From NCBI RefSeq assembly GCF_002102155.1, contig NZ_LQOU01000051.1, positions 1-64,000 of the forward strand: a stretch of DNA of 64,000 bases. Reading direction: 5' to 3'. The position numbers and the translations under genes are program-made. The notes under the pieces are model-generated. The model worked only from the letters and a program-made list of their open reading frames with translations. It did not search any database and was not told the DNA's origin. Each line of letters begins with the position of its first letter. The stretch's first letter is position 1. Shown here in pieces: positions 17,778 through 27,353 of this stretch. The stretch is from Mycobacterium europaeum (GTDB lineage Bacteria; Actinomycetota; Actinomycetes; Mycobacteriales; Mycobacteriaceae).

Positions 17778-17943
17778 ACGCCACCGTACTTCTTGACCAG
17801 CTCGCCCTGGCACAGATTGCCGGCATCGGGGACCTGCCAGCGGCGCCTCGAACGAGATCGACCGCGCCCGCCGCTGGAGATAAGGCGTAACACCCGTCAA
17901 TGATCGGACCCCACCAGTCGATCATCTGCTTCTGGATATCCAT
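17774..17943 (-). pseudogene. short remnant of an unidentified gene
   Basis: Minus-strand frames give MDIQKQMIDWWGPIIDGCYA and, after a shift, DAGNLCQGELVKKYGGV ending at a TAG that overlaps the stop of the SDR gene. The composition looks like degraded coding sequence. I do not recognise the family. Confidence 0.3.
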
Positions 17944-18066
17944 CTGCTGGCCTGGTCACGACGGCATCGACGACACCAATACCGAGGACGCCTATCCTGC
18001 CTGCCATCGATGCCGCGAACAACAATGATCCCGATCTACAGCTGCGGTATTCGAATTAGCCTTAAA

Positions 18067-18840
18067 TTAGATCGGATCGAACGATGAGATCAGCCATCGG
18101 CTGCCGACCCTGTCCAATGTCACCCGGACGGTGGATGCGGTGTCGGTAGGCGCATCATTGCCAACGGTCACAACCTGGTCGACATACACCAGAGCGACCG
18201 CGTGGTTTGGTGTCGCCGACACCGAGGCGGCAGCGGGCACGGTGGCGATCGCCGAGATGTGGTCCTTCTTGGCGCCGGGTATCACCACGTCGCGGACCAA
18301 GTCTGTGTAAGAGTCCCGAAACTTGCCGGTCAATCGGCTACGGGCGGCCCCCAAATCCTTTTCCACGCTGTCGGGCTGGTAAGACAACAGCGAGATGGTG
18401 GATTCCTTGGCCGCTGCAACCGACTCGATCGCGGCGGTTCCAGAGTTGCGGATCCACCCGTCTTGCCACTTCAGGAATCCAGCGGCCGCCGCGACTAGCA
18501 AGGCCAGCACGGGCAGCACTCCGAAGGCCAACACCCCAGACCATTTAACTCTGCGCCTACGCACCGGGAGCTCAACGTCTTTCGGCTCCTCGGTTTCAGT
18601 GTCCGCATCCTCGGAAGACGCTTCCTCTGACGCAAGAATGTCTTGTATTGCGCTGATGCCTTGGGCATCACCGGTCGTCCGAGGGTCATTTGGCGCGCTT
18701 GCGGCCTGGTCAGTCGTCTCCTCGGTGACCGTGGCCTCGTCTTGCTCGGCGGTGGAATCAATTTCAACCGGCACAGCGATGGTTCTCTTTCTGGCTCTTA
18801 GACTTAGTGCTCGGTGCTTGCCGAGCTGGAAGTTCCTCAT
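18067..18840 (-). CDS. Mce-associated membrane protein (second)
   Basis: 257 residues: a long acidic N-terminal part (TETEEPKDVEL), one membrane segment (VLAFGVLPVLALLVAAAAGF) and an outside domain with the SYQPDSVEKDLGAARSRLTG signature found in Mce-associated (Mas) proteins. These proteins stabilise or regulate Mce lipid importers at the cell envelope. The ATG at 18840 overlaps the previous stop as ATGA, which decides the start; the open frame extends further upstream only as a shadow. It is the last gene of the mce operon. Confidence 0.85.
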   Translation of the reverse strand: MRNFQLGKHRALSLRARKRTIAVPVEIDSTAEQDEATVTEETTDQAASAPNDPRTTGDAQGISAIQDILASEEASSEDADTETEEPKDVELPVRRRRVKWSGVLAFGVLPVLALLVAAAAGFLKWQDGWIRNSGTAAIESVAAAKESTISLLSYQPDSVEKDLGAARSRLTGKFRDSYTDLVRDVVIPGAKKDHISAIATVPAAASVSATPNHAVALVYVDQVVTVGNDAPTDTASTVRVTLDRVGSRWLISSFDPI

Positions 18841-19574
18841 GGCACGAAGGCGACGTTGGAGACTTTCGCATCGTTTCCGACCTTTTGCACGGTGATTCGC
18901 ATTCGCCAATGTCGCTGATCCTGTTCGGCCGCACCGAGATTCGATGTCTTCACGGACACAGCAACCAGAACTTGGGCTTCGTTGCCCGATTGCGACTCCA
19001 CGCCCGCCTCGGTGATCGTTCCTACCGACTTCGACTGCGCTTTCTTGACGACGTCGATGAAGGGTTTCGATCGATTCGAGAAGTCGTCGTAGAAAGTGCC
19101 CGTCGCCGAGTCCAGAATGCGCTGGATGTCGGCATCGGCGTGTTGCCAGTCGATCGTCGTCAGGTTCAGTGCCCCTTGCCTTGCGACCTGCACTAAGAAC
19201 TCGCGCTGCTCTTGGGCCTGGTGTGACTGATACATTCGAAACCCGAACCACCCGGCCAGCGCCCCCAGGGCGGCGACTGTGACCAGGCCCAACACTGTTG
19301 CCAGCCGTAGCGGCGACATCCGCTTGTTGACTGGCGCAGCCTCTTGCGAGGCATCGTCGACTTCGTCATCAACCGCGGGGCTGTAATCGTCGGCTTCGTC
19401 GGTCAAGTCTTCCGCCGCCTGCGCCGATGCGAGTGCCGCCGCGGCGCTCTTCTCCTTCGAGGTGACCTGGTTGGGCAAATCCGACGAACCCTCGTCGGTG
19501 TGTCCGGCCGAGGTTATCGCCGCCGATCCCGTTTCACTCAGCTCCTCTTGGGAGGAATCAGCATGCTCTGCCAT
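18837..19574 (-). CDS. Mce-associated membrane protein (first)
   Basis: 245 residues. An Ala/Glu/Asp-rich cytoplasmic region is followed by one membrane segment (LATVLGLVTVAALGALAGWF) and a Mas-type outer domain (DIQRILDSATGTFYDDFSNR). The first 37 bp overlap the end of mceF, which ties its translation to the operon. Two such genes after mceF are usual in mycobacterial mce operons. Confidence 0.85.
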   Translation of the reverse strand: MAEHADSSQEELSETGSAAITSAGHTDEGSSDLPNQVTSKEKSAAAALASAQAAEDLTDEADDYSPAVDDEVDDASQEAAPVNKRMSPLRLATVLGLVTVAALGALAGWFGFRMYQSHQAQEQREFLVQVARQGALNLTTIDWQHADADIQRILDSATGTFYDDFSNRSKPFIDVVKKAQSKSVGTITEAGVESQSGNEAQVLVAVSVKTSNLGAAEQDQRHWRMRITVQKVGNDAKVSNVAFVP

Positions 19575-21007
19575 GTTTGCTCCTTTGTGGCCCCGTGGGC
19601 CAGGTCTGCTTGGGTATACATACGCCCGTCTGGCCCCACGTACATGCCGGTGGCTGGGTCGTATTGGACAGCCGCGATGGGAGGTGGTGGCGGACCCGGC
19701 GGCGACGGTGGTGGGGCCTGCCCGGACGGCTCCTCTCCTGGCCTGAGCTGCGGGACATCCTGCCCGGTATACGTCGCGTTCGGGTCACCCTTCCAGTTCC
19801 ACCCATCATTGAGGGGAACATACGTCTCGTCGCTTTCGCACATCTTCACCGTCGGGGCGCGCTTGCCCGGGCGGGTCTCACACGGCAGGTTGCGCGCGCC
19901 GCGCACGTCGAGCATCGAGTCTTGCGGCACCCGGCAGTATAGGTCGCCTTTAGGTGGATCCGGGTAGTCCTCGTAGCTGGGAGACCGCCGCTGCTGGGCG
20001 GGCAGGAACCCCGTGGTGCATGGCGGCGGCCAGTTGAGGTTCAGGTTGAAGGCGAGGTAGCTACCCAGGTAATCCTGTTTGGTGTTCCTGTTGGGCACCC
20101 CCGTCGCCTGGACGTCGGCCGCCCCCTGCGGTAACTCCACCAGGACAGCTTCCAGGTTATCCCGGTAGGTGACCCCCACCTGCCCAACACTGACCAGATT
20201 GGCCAGCACGATCGGCAATGTGGGGTTGAGCCGGTCGAACAACTGCCGGGCCTCGGCAGCTGCTGGGCCGCCGGTGCTAAGCAGGCCCGCGACCGCGGAG
20301 TCGTTGTCCCGCAGCTGCGACGTGATGGTCGCCAGGTGGGCGGCCCACTCCTGCACCGCATTCGATGACTGAATCTGGCTGTCCAGCAGTGGCTTTGACC
20401 CGTCGATCAAGGTCACGAGCGCGTCGAGGTTCTTTCGGCTGTCAATCGCGAGCTTCGAGGTCCCATTCACCAGCCGGGACAGTTCTGGGCCGAGCCCGCC
20501 GACGGCGGCATAGGAGTCGTCGACCACCGTTTTGAGGTTGTCGCGCGGGATCGCGTTCAGGCCACGATTGGTCGCCTGCAGCAGCGAGTTGAGGCTTGGC
20601 GGAATAGAGGTGCGGTCCACGGGGATCACGTCGCCGTTTGTCAGCGACGGCCCCTTTCCGGTGCGCGGCAGCAGCTCAACATATTGCTCGCCGACCGCGG
20701 ACACGCTGTGCACCTGGGCGCTCAGATCCGCGGGGATACGAACATCGGAATCCAACTGCAGCACCGCCTCGGCGCCACTATTGGTTAATCGCACGTCGCG
20801 CACTCGGCCCACCTCCACTCCGCGGTAGGTGACGTTGCCTCCGGGATAGAGGCCAGAGGCCTGGGCGAGCTGCACCGTGACTGTATAGCGGTCGACCCCG
20901 AAGAACACGGTCGGGACCTGCATGTAGTCGAAGAACATGATGGTACCCGCGGTGAGGCTGACAACCGTGAAAACCAGCAGCTGGATTTTGATTCGCCTGG
21001 TGAGCAT
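19538..21007 (-). CDS. mceF: Mce family protein MceF
   Basis: 489 residues with one N-terminal membrane segment (IKIQLLVFTVVSLTAGTIMF) and the MlaD/MCE domain at about 35-120 (YRGVEVGRVRDVRLTNSGAE). A long helical region follows, then a Pro-rich tail. MceF proteins join MceA-E to form the hexameric tunnel that carries lipids through the mycobacterial envelope. ATG at 21007 is 4 bp after mceE; an ATG 12 codons upstream would overlap mceE. Confidence 0.92.
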   Translation of the reverse strand: MLTRRIKIQLLVFTVVSLTAGTIMFFDYMQVPTVFFGVDRYTVTVQLAQASGLYPGGNVTYRGVEVGRVRDVRLTNSGAEAVLQLDSDVRIPADLSAQVHSVSAVGEQYVELLPRTGKGPSLTNGDVIPVDRTSIPPSLNSLLQATNRGLNAIPRDNLKTVVDDSYAAVGGLGPELSRLVNGTSKLAIDSRKNLDALVTLIDGSKPLLDSQIQSSNAVQEWAAHLATITSQLRDNDSAVAGLLSTGGPAAAEARQLFDRLNPTLPIVLANLVSVGQVGVTYRDNLEAVLVELPQGAADVQATGVPNRNTKQDYLGSYLAFNLNLNWPPPCTTGFLPAQQRRSPSYEDYPDPPKGDLYCRVPQDSMLDVRGARNLPCETRPGKRAPTVKMCESDETYVPLNDGWNWKGDPNATYTGQDVPQLRPGEEPSGQAPPPSPPGPPPPPIAAVQYDPATGMYVGPDGRMYTQADLAHGATKEQTWQSMLIPPKRS

Positions 21008-21011
21008 GAGA

Positions 21012-22175
21012 TCAGCGCCCCTGATCGAAGTGGTAGGGGACAACCAGCGGGTTACCGGGATTGTACTGGCTTCCCGCCATGCATGGGCTGGGCATCTGGC
21101 CGATGGTGCGGCCCCACTGCAGCTCTAGCTCAGTCAGATTGCACTCGAACCGGGTACCGGTGAAAAATGACGAGTCGAGTCGGCTCAGCGTCAGGTCGAT
21201 GATGGCAGTCAGGTTCGCGTAGTCGCCGCGTATCCATTTGCTGAGTGTGCTCGTGGGGAACGGGAAGGTCCCGTAGAAATCCAGCGATCGAGTCAGCGCC
21301 GGCCCGGCATCAGCCAGCGACTGCAGCACCGGGCCAAGGTCCTTGAGTTCCTTGACCAGGTTTTCCTTGGTCTTGTTGACCGAGTCAGCGGCAAGTGCGC
21401 CGAATCTGCTGAGGTCACCGAGCGCGTCGGCCAGGGCGTTCCGCTCGTCTTTCAACACGCTCAACGCATCCGGGATGGTCTTGGCCGCCCTGTCGATCAC
21501 CGGCTTCTGGTCGGCGAATTGACCGACCAGGTTGTTGAGACTGTCCGTTGCGGCGATGATGTCGTTTTTTTGGTCGTTGAGGTAGCCGACGAACGTGTCG
21601 AGCTGTCCCAGCAGGCTTCTTAAGTCCTCCTCGCGGCCGGTGAAGGCGGTGCTCAAGGCTTTGGTGATGTCCTGGACTTGGCCGAGACCGCCGCCGTTGA
21701 GCACCAGCGAAAGCGCGGCCAATGTCCGTTCGGTAGACGGGTAGGTGCCGGCTGACGACAGTGGGATCAGCGACCCGTTTTTGAGCTTGCCTTCGGGCGA
21801 GATCCCAGAAGGCGGTGGAGCCAGTTCGACGTGTACCGACCCCAGCAGGCTGGTCTGCCCGACCGTGGCGGTTGCGTTGGCGGGCAGGTCGACGTTGCCG
21901 TCGATCGTCATGGTCACCAACGCATGCCAGCCCTGAAGCTCGATATTGGTCACCTTGCCGACAGTGACATCATTGACCCGAACCCGGGAATTCCGTTCCA
22001 GATTTTGCGCATCGGGCATCTGCGCCTGAATGGTGTAGGAACCCGGGCCACCCCCTTTGGTTCCCGGCAGCGGAAGCGAATTCGCGCCGCGGAACCCGCA
22101 GCCGGACAGCGTCGCCAAAGCAAGTACCGCCACCACCCCTATGGCTGCGCGCGACAAGCACCGTGATCGGCTCAC
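21012..22175 (-). CDS. mceE: Mce family lipoprotein MceE
   Basis: 387 residues. The signal peptide ends in a lipobox, LATLSGC, with Cys26 as the lipid-modified residue, as expected for MceE (LprK-type) proteins. The MCE domain covers about 45-130 (RVNDVTVGKVTNIELQGWHA). The GTG start overlaps the mceD stop as GTGA. It is the lipid-anchored member of the Mce tunnel. Confidence 0.92.
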   Translation of the reverse strand: MSRSRCLSRAAIGVVAVLALATLSGCGFRGANSLPLPGTKGGGPGSYTIQAQMPDAQNLERNSRVRVNDVTVGKVTNIELQGWHALVTMTIDGNVDLPANATATVGQTSLLGSVHVELAPPPSGISPEGKLKNGSLIPLSSAGTYPSTERTLAALSLVLNGGGLGQVQDITKALSTAFTGREEDLRSLLGQLDTFVGYLNDQKNDIIAATDSLNNLVGQFADQKPVIDRAAKTIPDALSVLKDERNALADALGDLSRFGALAADSVNKTKENLVKELKDLGPVLQSLADAGPALTRSLDFYGTFPFPTSTLSKWIRGDYANLTAIIDLTLSRLDSSFFTGTRFECNLTELELQWGRTIGQMPSPCMAGSQYNPGNPLVVPYHFDQGR

Positions 22176-23515
22176 TGCCCACCTCCGTGCGGCGCCATCA
22201 TCCCGCGCAGGCCGTCGGCTGGATTGGTCGGCACCGGTTGGGCGGCCGCCGCCGGCGCCTGCGCCGCCAGCGGCGAGGGTGAGGCCTGCACTGGGGTGTT
22301 TGCCGGCGGCGGGTTGGCGGGGGCGGGCGCTGCTGGCCCCGGAGGAACATAATCGGGCCGCAGCCAGTCCTCGCTGTAGGTAATTTCGTTGGGGCGCGCC
22401 GTGGCTCCGACGAAAAGATTCTCGCCCAGCGGCGGGAAATTATATTGACGGTTCTTAAAGATCGGCGCCAGATACTGCACACAGAGTTTCGCTGACTCTT
22501 TGGCGCCCCGGCGCGAGGCCGCTTCTATTGCGCTGCACAGGAACTGGATCGGGTTGGCGAATTGGTTCACCGCCAACGTGCCGGTCAATACGCCCTGCGC
22601 GGGTTGGTAGATGTTGAGGAAGTTCTGGAAGGCTGTCGGGGCGACGTGCAAAACCTGTTTGATGTCGTCGAGGCTCGCGTTGAGCGCCTGTGACACCGAC
22701 GCCAGCCTGTCGGAGGTGGTCCCCAGCGTCTCGCGGTTATCGGCCACAAAGTTTCGCACGTCGTCGGCCACCTCGTTGAGGTTGCGAACCGCATTTCCGA
22801 CCTCGTCGGGATCGTTGGCCAACAGGTTCGTCACCGCGGCCAGGTTCTGGTTCAGTTGTCGCAACAAGTCGCTGCTGTCATGTAGTGCAGAGACCAGGAT
22901 CGACAGGTTCTTGACCGTGGTGAACAGGTCGTTGCTGTGGTCGCCGATCGCGGATACCGCCTGTGACAGCTTGATGATGGTGTCGCGGATGTCTGGACCT
23001 TGGCCGCGCACATTCTCGGCGGCCGTGTTGATGAACGCCCCCAAAGTGCTGGTGCCGCCCGGTGTGGTGGGCTGTAGTGTCTGCGTCAGTTTCTCGAGCT
23101 GCTGGCGCAGGTCGTCGTATTCGACCGGAACCGCGGTGCGGTCCTGCGGGATCACCGCCCCAGCCCGCATCACTGCCCCGCCCGTGTAGGCGGGGGTCAA
23201 CTGGATGGATCGTGGCGTCACCAGGGACGGCGACAGGATCACGGCTTTGGCGTCGGCGGGCACCTTGTACTTCTCGCCGTACCAGAAGGTGATCTTGACG
23301 CGGCTGGGCTGCGGTTCGATTTTCTCGACCTTGCCGACGCGCACGCCGAGAATGACAACGTCGTCCCCGTTGTAGAGGCCAGTGCTATCCGCGAAATATC
23401 CGATGACAGTGGTTCGGCCGATGCCGCTGGCCGACCGCACCGCCGTGACGATGCCGCCGATCAGTAGTACTACTAGCGCCACGGCTAAGCCGATCTTGGC
23501 GTTTCGTGAATTCAC
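22172..23515 (-). CDS. mceD: Mce family protein MceD
   Basis: 447 residues. It starts at GTG 23515, overlapping the mceC stop (GTGA). A membrane segment (IGLAVALVVLLIGGIVTAV) is followed by the MCE domain (ILGVRVGKVEKIEPQPSRVK) and a helical region with repeated NxLxxxxxD patterns. The last 70 residues are Pro/Ala-rich, as in many mycobacterial Mce proteins. A frame extending to 23653 is not needed. Confidence 0.92.
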   Translation of the reverse strand: MNSRNAKIGLAVALVVLLIGGIVTAVRSASGIGRTTVIGYFADSTGLYNGDDVVILGVRVGKVEKIEPQPSRVKITFWYGEKYKVPADAKAVILSPSLVTPRSIQLTPAYTGGAVMRAGAVIPQDRTAVPVEYDDLRQQLEKLTQTLQPTTPGGTSTLGAFINTAAENVRGQGPDIRDTIIKLSQAVSAIGDHSNDLFTTVKNLSILVSALHDSSDLLRQLNQNLAAVTNLLANDPDEVGNAVRNLNEVADDVRNFVADNRETLGTTSDRLASVSQALNASLDDIKQVLHVAPTAFQNFLNIYQPAQGVLTGTLAVNQFANPIQFLCSAIEAASRRGAKESAKLCVQYLAPIFKNRQYNFPPLGENLFVGATARPNEITYSEDWLRPDYVPPGPAAPAPANPPPANTPVQASPSPLAAQAPAAAAQPVPTNPADGLRGMMAPHGGGQ

Positions 23516-24798
23516 TGTCCACCGCCTTGATCCGGCTGCGGACTCGGAAGCGCGGGAGGCCCTGGCGGCGGTCCGCCGGGTGGCGGTGCGGGTGGCGGCT
23601 CCCGATACGGATAGCAGCCAGGGCCGGGCAACGCCACCCCGGGTAAACCGCACGGATGGTCGCTGGGGTTGCCGGTGATGGCATCCGGGATGGTCATGCG
23701 TGGTTCCCCGCCCTGACCGGTCCGCGGGTAGGGCATCGGTAGCGGCGGTGTGCCCGGCTGGCCGACCTCCGGGTCGGTGAGCTGCGAGGGCAGCAGCACG
23801 TTCGGGTCCAGGCCCAAATCGGAGAAGGCCGCGTCGATGAACGGCTGCACGAACTGGCCGGGCAGCAGGTTGGCGACATACGCTTTGTAGAACGGCGTGG
23901 ACGACACCGTTTCACCGAGTCTCAAGGAGAAGCTGTTCAGCCCTGTGAGTGCCTTTTGCACGCGTTCTTTGCGGTTGTCGACGATGGCTAGGACCTCGTT
24001 GAGCTTGTCCAGCGCCGGCTTGAGGGTGTTGCGGTTCTCGGCGATGAAGCCCCTGACCTGCTGGGCCGCCGCGGAGAGATTGTTGGAAATCTGGTCTAGC
24101 GCGCTGCTCTGGCTTTTCAGTTGCACTAAAAGCGCGTTGGTGTTGGCGATCAGCTTGACGACTTCGTCGCTGCGTTCGGCCAGCACCTTCGTCGCTTTGT
24201 TAGCGTTGCTCAACAGGTTTCGCAGCTGGGTGTCGCGTTCGTCTAGTGTCTGGGAGAATCGCGCCAGCCCCTGCACCGCGGCCTTGAGGTCGGGTGGGGT
24301 GTCCGAGAACGTGTCGGCCAGCACGGCCAGCGAGTTGGACAGTTGATCGGTATTCAACCCGCTGATGGTTGTCGTGAGGTCACCCAACGCGTCGGGCAAT
24401 TGATAGGCCGGTCTGGTCCGGTCGAGCGGTATCGGGCCGGTCAGCTTTCCATCTCCACGTGGGGTGACCTCGAGGACCTTGTTGCCGAGAAGGGTCTTCA
24501 ATTTGATTGCTGCCTCGGTGCGGTCACCGAGGCGCACGTTGCCGGCGACGTGGAACTTAACCAGCACCCGGGGTCCGTCCAGCTCGACGCCCGAGACTTG
24601 ACCGACCCGCAAACCCGACACCTGAACGGCGTTGCCGGGGATTAGGCCACCGGCCTCGGCGAAGTAGGCCGAGTAACTTTTGCCCGTGTTGAAGAACGGC
24701 AGCTTGTCGTAGTTCAGGGATATCAACATGACAGCAGCGGTGATGCCGAGGCCGATGGCGCCGATGCGGAGCGGGTTGCGTTCGGAAAAGGTTTTCAT
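23512..24798 (-). CDS. mceC: Mce family protein MceC
   Basis: 428 residues from the ATG at 24798, which overlaps the mceB stop as ATGA. Membrane segment near the start (IGAIGLGITAAVMLISLNY), MCE domain (VSGLRVGQVSGVELDGPRVL), helical barrel region, and a Pro-rich C-terminus (PPPAPPPGGPPPGPP) typical of MceC. Confidence 0.92.
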   Translation of the reverse strand: MKTFSERNPLRIGAIGLGITAAVMLISLNYDKLPFFNTGKSYSAYFAEAGGLIPGNAVQVSGLRVGQVSGVELDGPRVLVKFHVAGNVRLGDRTEAAIKLKTLLGNKVLEVTPRGDGKLTGPIPLDRTRPAYQLPDALGDLTTTISGLNTDQLSNSLAVLADTFSDTPPDLKAAVQGLARFSQTLDERDTQLRNLLSNANKATKVLAERSDEVVKLIANTNALLVQLKSQSSALDQISNNLSAAAQQVRGFIAENRNTLKPALDKLNEVLAIVDNRKERVQKALTGLNSFSLRLGETVSSTPFYKAYVANLLPGQFVQPFIDAAFSDLGLDPNVLLPSQLTDPEVGQPGTPPLPMPYPRTGQGGEPRMTIPDAITGNPSDHPCGLPGVALPGPGCYPYREPPPAPPPGGPPPGPPALPSPQPDQGGGQ

Positions 24799-25823
24799 CG
24801 CGGCGTGCACCTTCCGGTGGACTGGCCGGCGACCTTGATGTACACCGGTTGGCCCCCTTTACCGTTGACCTTCAGCACGACATCGCACAGATAGAAGCTG
24901 AACCAGTCGCCGGTTAGGCCCTGTCTGTTCAGAATTTTGTACGCGTCGGGCCATGTGTTGAGGTAATTGTCGAAGAAATCGCGATCGCTCAGCACGGTTC
25001 CGGCGGTCCGGTCCGTCTCAGCCACAACCTTTTTCAGCGGCGGGCGGGCGTGTGCTAGCAAATCGGCGATCGACCCGGCAGCGGCGTTGGCATATGCCAC
25101 CCCGTTGCTGATGTCCTGCTTGCGGGCGTTGAGGCCTGCGACGAGTTCAGATAGCGAGTCGACGGCCTTGGCGAACTGCTTGCTCTGCCCGCTGAGCGAA
25201 CCGAGCAGGGTGTTCAGGTTGGTGACGACTTGACCGATCAGTTGATCCCGGTCGGCCAGGGTGTTGGTCAGTGCCGCGGCCTGGGCGAGAAATGAACCGA
25301 TCGTGCCGCCCTGGCCCTGGAAGGCTGCGATCAGTTGGCCGGTCAGCTTGTTCACTTGATCGGGGTCCAGCGCGCGGAACAGGGGCCGGAAGCCGCCGAT
25401 CAGCGCGTCGAGGTCCAGCGCCGGCTCGGTGCGGCTCAGCGGGATGGTCGCTCCCGGATGAATTCTCTTCACTCCCCCGGCGCCCTCCTCAAGTGCTACA
25501 TATCTGCCCCCGATCAGATCAGCAAAGCGGATGGCGGCCCTCGTCCCCTCGGTGAGCATCACCGAGTCGGCGGCGGAGAATTCCACGAGCACGGTCGCGT
25601 CGGGCTGGATGGTGATGTTTTTGACCTTGCCGACCTCGACCCCGGCGATGCGGACGAAGTTTCCGCCCTCCAGCCCGGACACGTTCGCAAAAATGGCCTT
25701 ATAGGTCTTCTCCGGTTGGAAGCGGAGCTGGCCGAAGACGGCGACCAGCGCAAACGCGCCGACCAGGCACACGACCAAGTAGATGGCGAGGCGCCAGGTG
25801 GCGCCCGCCAAATTCTCTCGCAT
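24795..25823 (-). CDS. mceB: Mce family protein MceB
   Basis: 342 residues, the usual compact length of MceB. N-terminal membrane segment (LAIYLVVCLVGAFALVAVFG), MCE domain (RIAGVEVGKVKNITIQPDAT), then the long helical region and a C-terminus with two Cys (CDVVLKV and GRCTPR) that could pair. No Pro-rich tail, as expected. Confidence 0.92.
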   Translation of the reverse strand: MRENLAGATWRLAIYLVVCLVGAFALVAVFGQLRFQPEKTYKAIFANVSGLEGGNFVRIAGVEVGKVKNITIQPDATVLVEFSAADSVMLTEGTRAAIRFADLIGGRYVALEEGAGGVKRIHPGATIPLSRTEPALDLDALIGGFRPLFRALDPDQVNKLTGQLIAAFQGQGGTIGSFLAQAAALTNTLADRDQLIGQVVTNLNTLLGSLSGQSKQFAKAVDSLSELVAGLNARKQDISNGVAYANAAAGSIADLLAHARPPLKKVVAETDRTAGTVLSDRDFFDNYLNTWPDAYKILNRQGLTGDWFSFYLCDVVLKVNGKGGQPVYIKVAGQSTGRCTPR

Positions 25824-25875
25824 ATCTGCCTTCCTCTATGGCTTCTGTTGACTCTCACCGTCGGCCGTCAAAGGC

Positions 25876-27348
25876 TCAAGGGGCAGGCGGCGGTGGCGGT
25901 ACGCATGGCTGGTTGAGGATTCCGCATGTGGCTTGCACTCCGGACGGCACTGAGGGCACGAACGGTTCGGAACCCGCCGGCGGGGGGCCGGGTTCGCGCG
26001 GCCTACCCGACGGAGGCGCCGGCGGCAGGCCGGGATACAGCGGCGTTCCGTCCGGAGCGTAGAGCTGCGCACCGTAGGGTGCCGGGCTCGAGTATCCAGC
26101 CGTTCCAGGGACCGGACCCGGGGCCGGGCCGCCGGGGTGACGGATGCTGGGCGGTTGAGGGGTTCCCCTGGTGACTGGCAAATAGTCGACGTAGCCGGGG
26201 AAGCCGATACCGGGGTTGGGTCGCACATCCATTCCGGTGCCCCACCCCGAGTCGGTGACGAGGTAGCGCTGCGGCCAGTTCTTGGCAACGTCGGGCAACG
26301 AGCCACATCCTGGCTGGCCGCCGGGGCCGCCCTTGATGTCGTTGATCGGCAGATTGTCCGGGTAGCGGTAGGCATCCTTGCCCAGCAGCAACGCGACGTC
26401 CAAGATCTCCGAATATCCATTGGCGCCGCCCGAAGAATCCCGAGAGCCGAAATCGAGGGCGTTTTTCCCGCCGACCAGCGTGCAGGTCAGTTCCGGGTTG
26501 TACTTCATCAGCAGCCGCGAGGTGGACTCCAGCAAGTTGGCGCCGTGCACCAGGTTGTCCTTGTTCGGGCCGATCAAGTTGGTGCCGGCGCGGGAAAGGC
26601 CGCTGACATTAAGCAGCAACGAGTCGAGTTGCTTTGCGCTATCGGTGATCGTGACGCTTGTCGTGCTGGCAGCGTCCAGCACCGTCACGATGTTGCCTGC
26701 GGCCGCTCCGTAGGTGTCGCTGAACCCTTTGAGGGCGCGGTAGTCGGCACGGACCGTCTCGCTGCGCGGATTGATCGCCATCAGGACCTGGTTGAGGTCG
26801 GTGGTGGCCTCGCCGATCGCTTCACCCTTGCCGCGAAACCCGTCGGCAAGCGCAGTGAGCACGGCGTTCAGTTTGGGGACGTCGACCTGGTTCAACACCC
26901 CAACAAGATTCTGGAACACTGTGTTCACCTCGACGCCCACGTTGCGCGATTTCACCACCGCTCCAGCCGCCAGCCGTTGCGGGCTCGGGTGCGCGGGGGT
27001 AAGCAGGTCCACATATTTGGCGCCGAATGCCGTGGGGGCGGTGATTTCGGCGGTGACGTTGGCGGGAATGTATTCGAGCTGTTCGGGGTACAGTTCCAGC
27101 TGCAATTTCACCGGATCGCCCGGCTGAATTGACGCGACCCGGCCGACCTGCACGCCGCGTAACTTCACTTTGGCGCCGGGTTCCATAACCAGTCCCGCGC
27201 GGTCAGATGCCAACGTCACCCGGGCGTAGGGCCTGAAGTCCCTGTTGAATGCCCCGACCGTCAGCACGGTCAGCGCACCGATGGAGGCCAAAAGGATAAA
27301 GGTCCAGATCGCCGGATGCAGGCCGGCCTCACGACGTTTGCTCTTCAT
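25876..27348 (-). CDS. mceA: Mce family protein MceA
   Basis: 490 residues. Membrane segment (IWTFILLASIGALTVLTVGA), MCE domain (KLRGVQVGRVASIQPGDPVK), helical region to about 290, and a C-terminal third very rich in Pro and Gly. The segment LTCTLVGGKNALDFG is a marker of the MceA position. It starts 5 bp after the second permease gene. The operon number (mce1, mce4 and so on) cannot be settled from the sequence alone. Confidence 0.92.
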   Translation of the reverse strand: MKSKRREAGLHPAIWTFILLASIGALTVLTVGAFNRDFRPYARVTLASDRAGLVMEPGAKVKLRGVQVGRVASIQPGDPVKLQLELYPEQLEYIPANVTAEITAPTAFGAKYVDLLTPAHPSPQRLAAGAVVKSRNVGVEVNTVFQNLVGVLNQVDVPKLNAVLTALADGFRGKGEAIGEATTDLNQVLMAINPRSETVRADYRALKGFSDTYGAAAGNIVTVLDAASTTSVTITDSAKQLDSLLLNVSGLSRAGTNLIGPNKDNLVHGANLLESTSRLLMKYNPELTCTLVGGKNALDFGSRDSSGGANGYSEILDVALLLGKDAYRYPDNLPINDIKGGPGGQPGCGSLPDVAKNWPQRYLVTDSGWGTGMDVRPNPGIGFPGYVDYLPVTRGTPQPPSIRHPGGPAPGPVPGTAGYSSPAPYGAQLYAPDGTPLYPGLPPAPPSGRPREPGPPPAGSEPFVPSVPSGVQATCGILNQPCVPPPPPAP

Positions 27349-27353
27349 TGCCG

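Noticed and set aside
18841..19251. N-terminal extension of the second Mce-associated gene to 394 residues
   Set aside because: The extension lies wholly inside the preceding Mce-associated gene in another frame, and the ATGA overlap at 18837-18840 gives a natural start.
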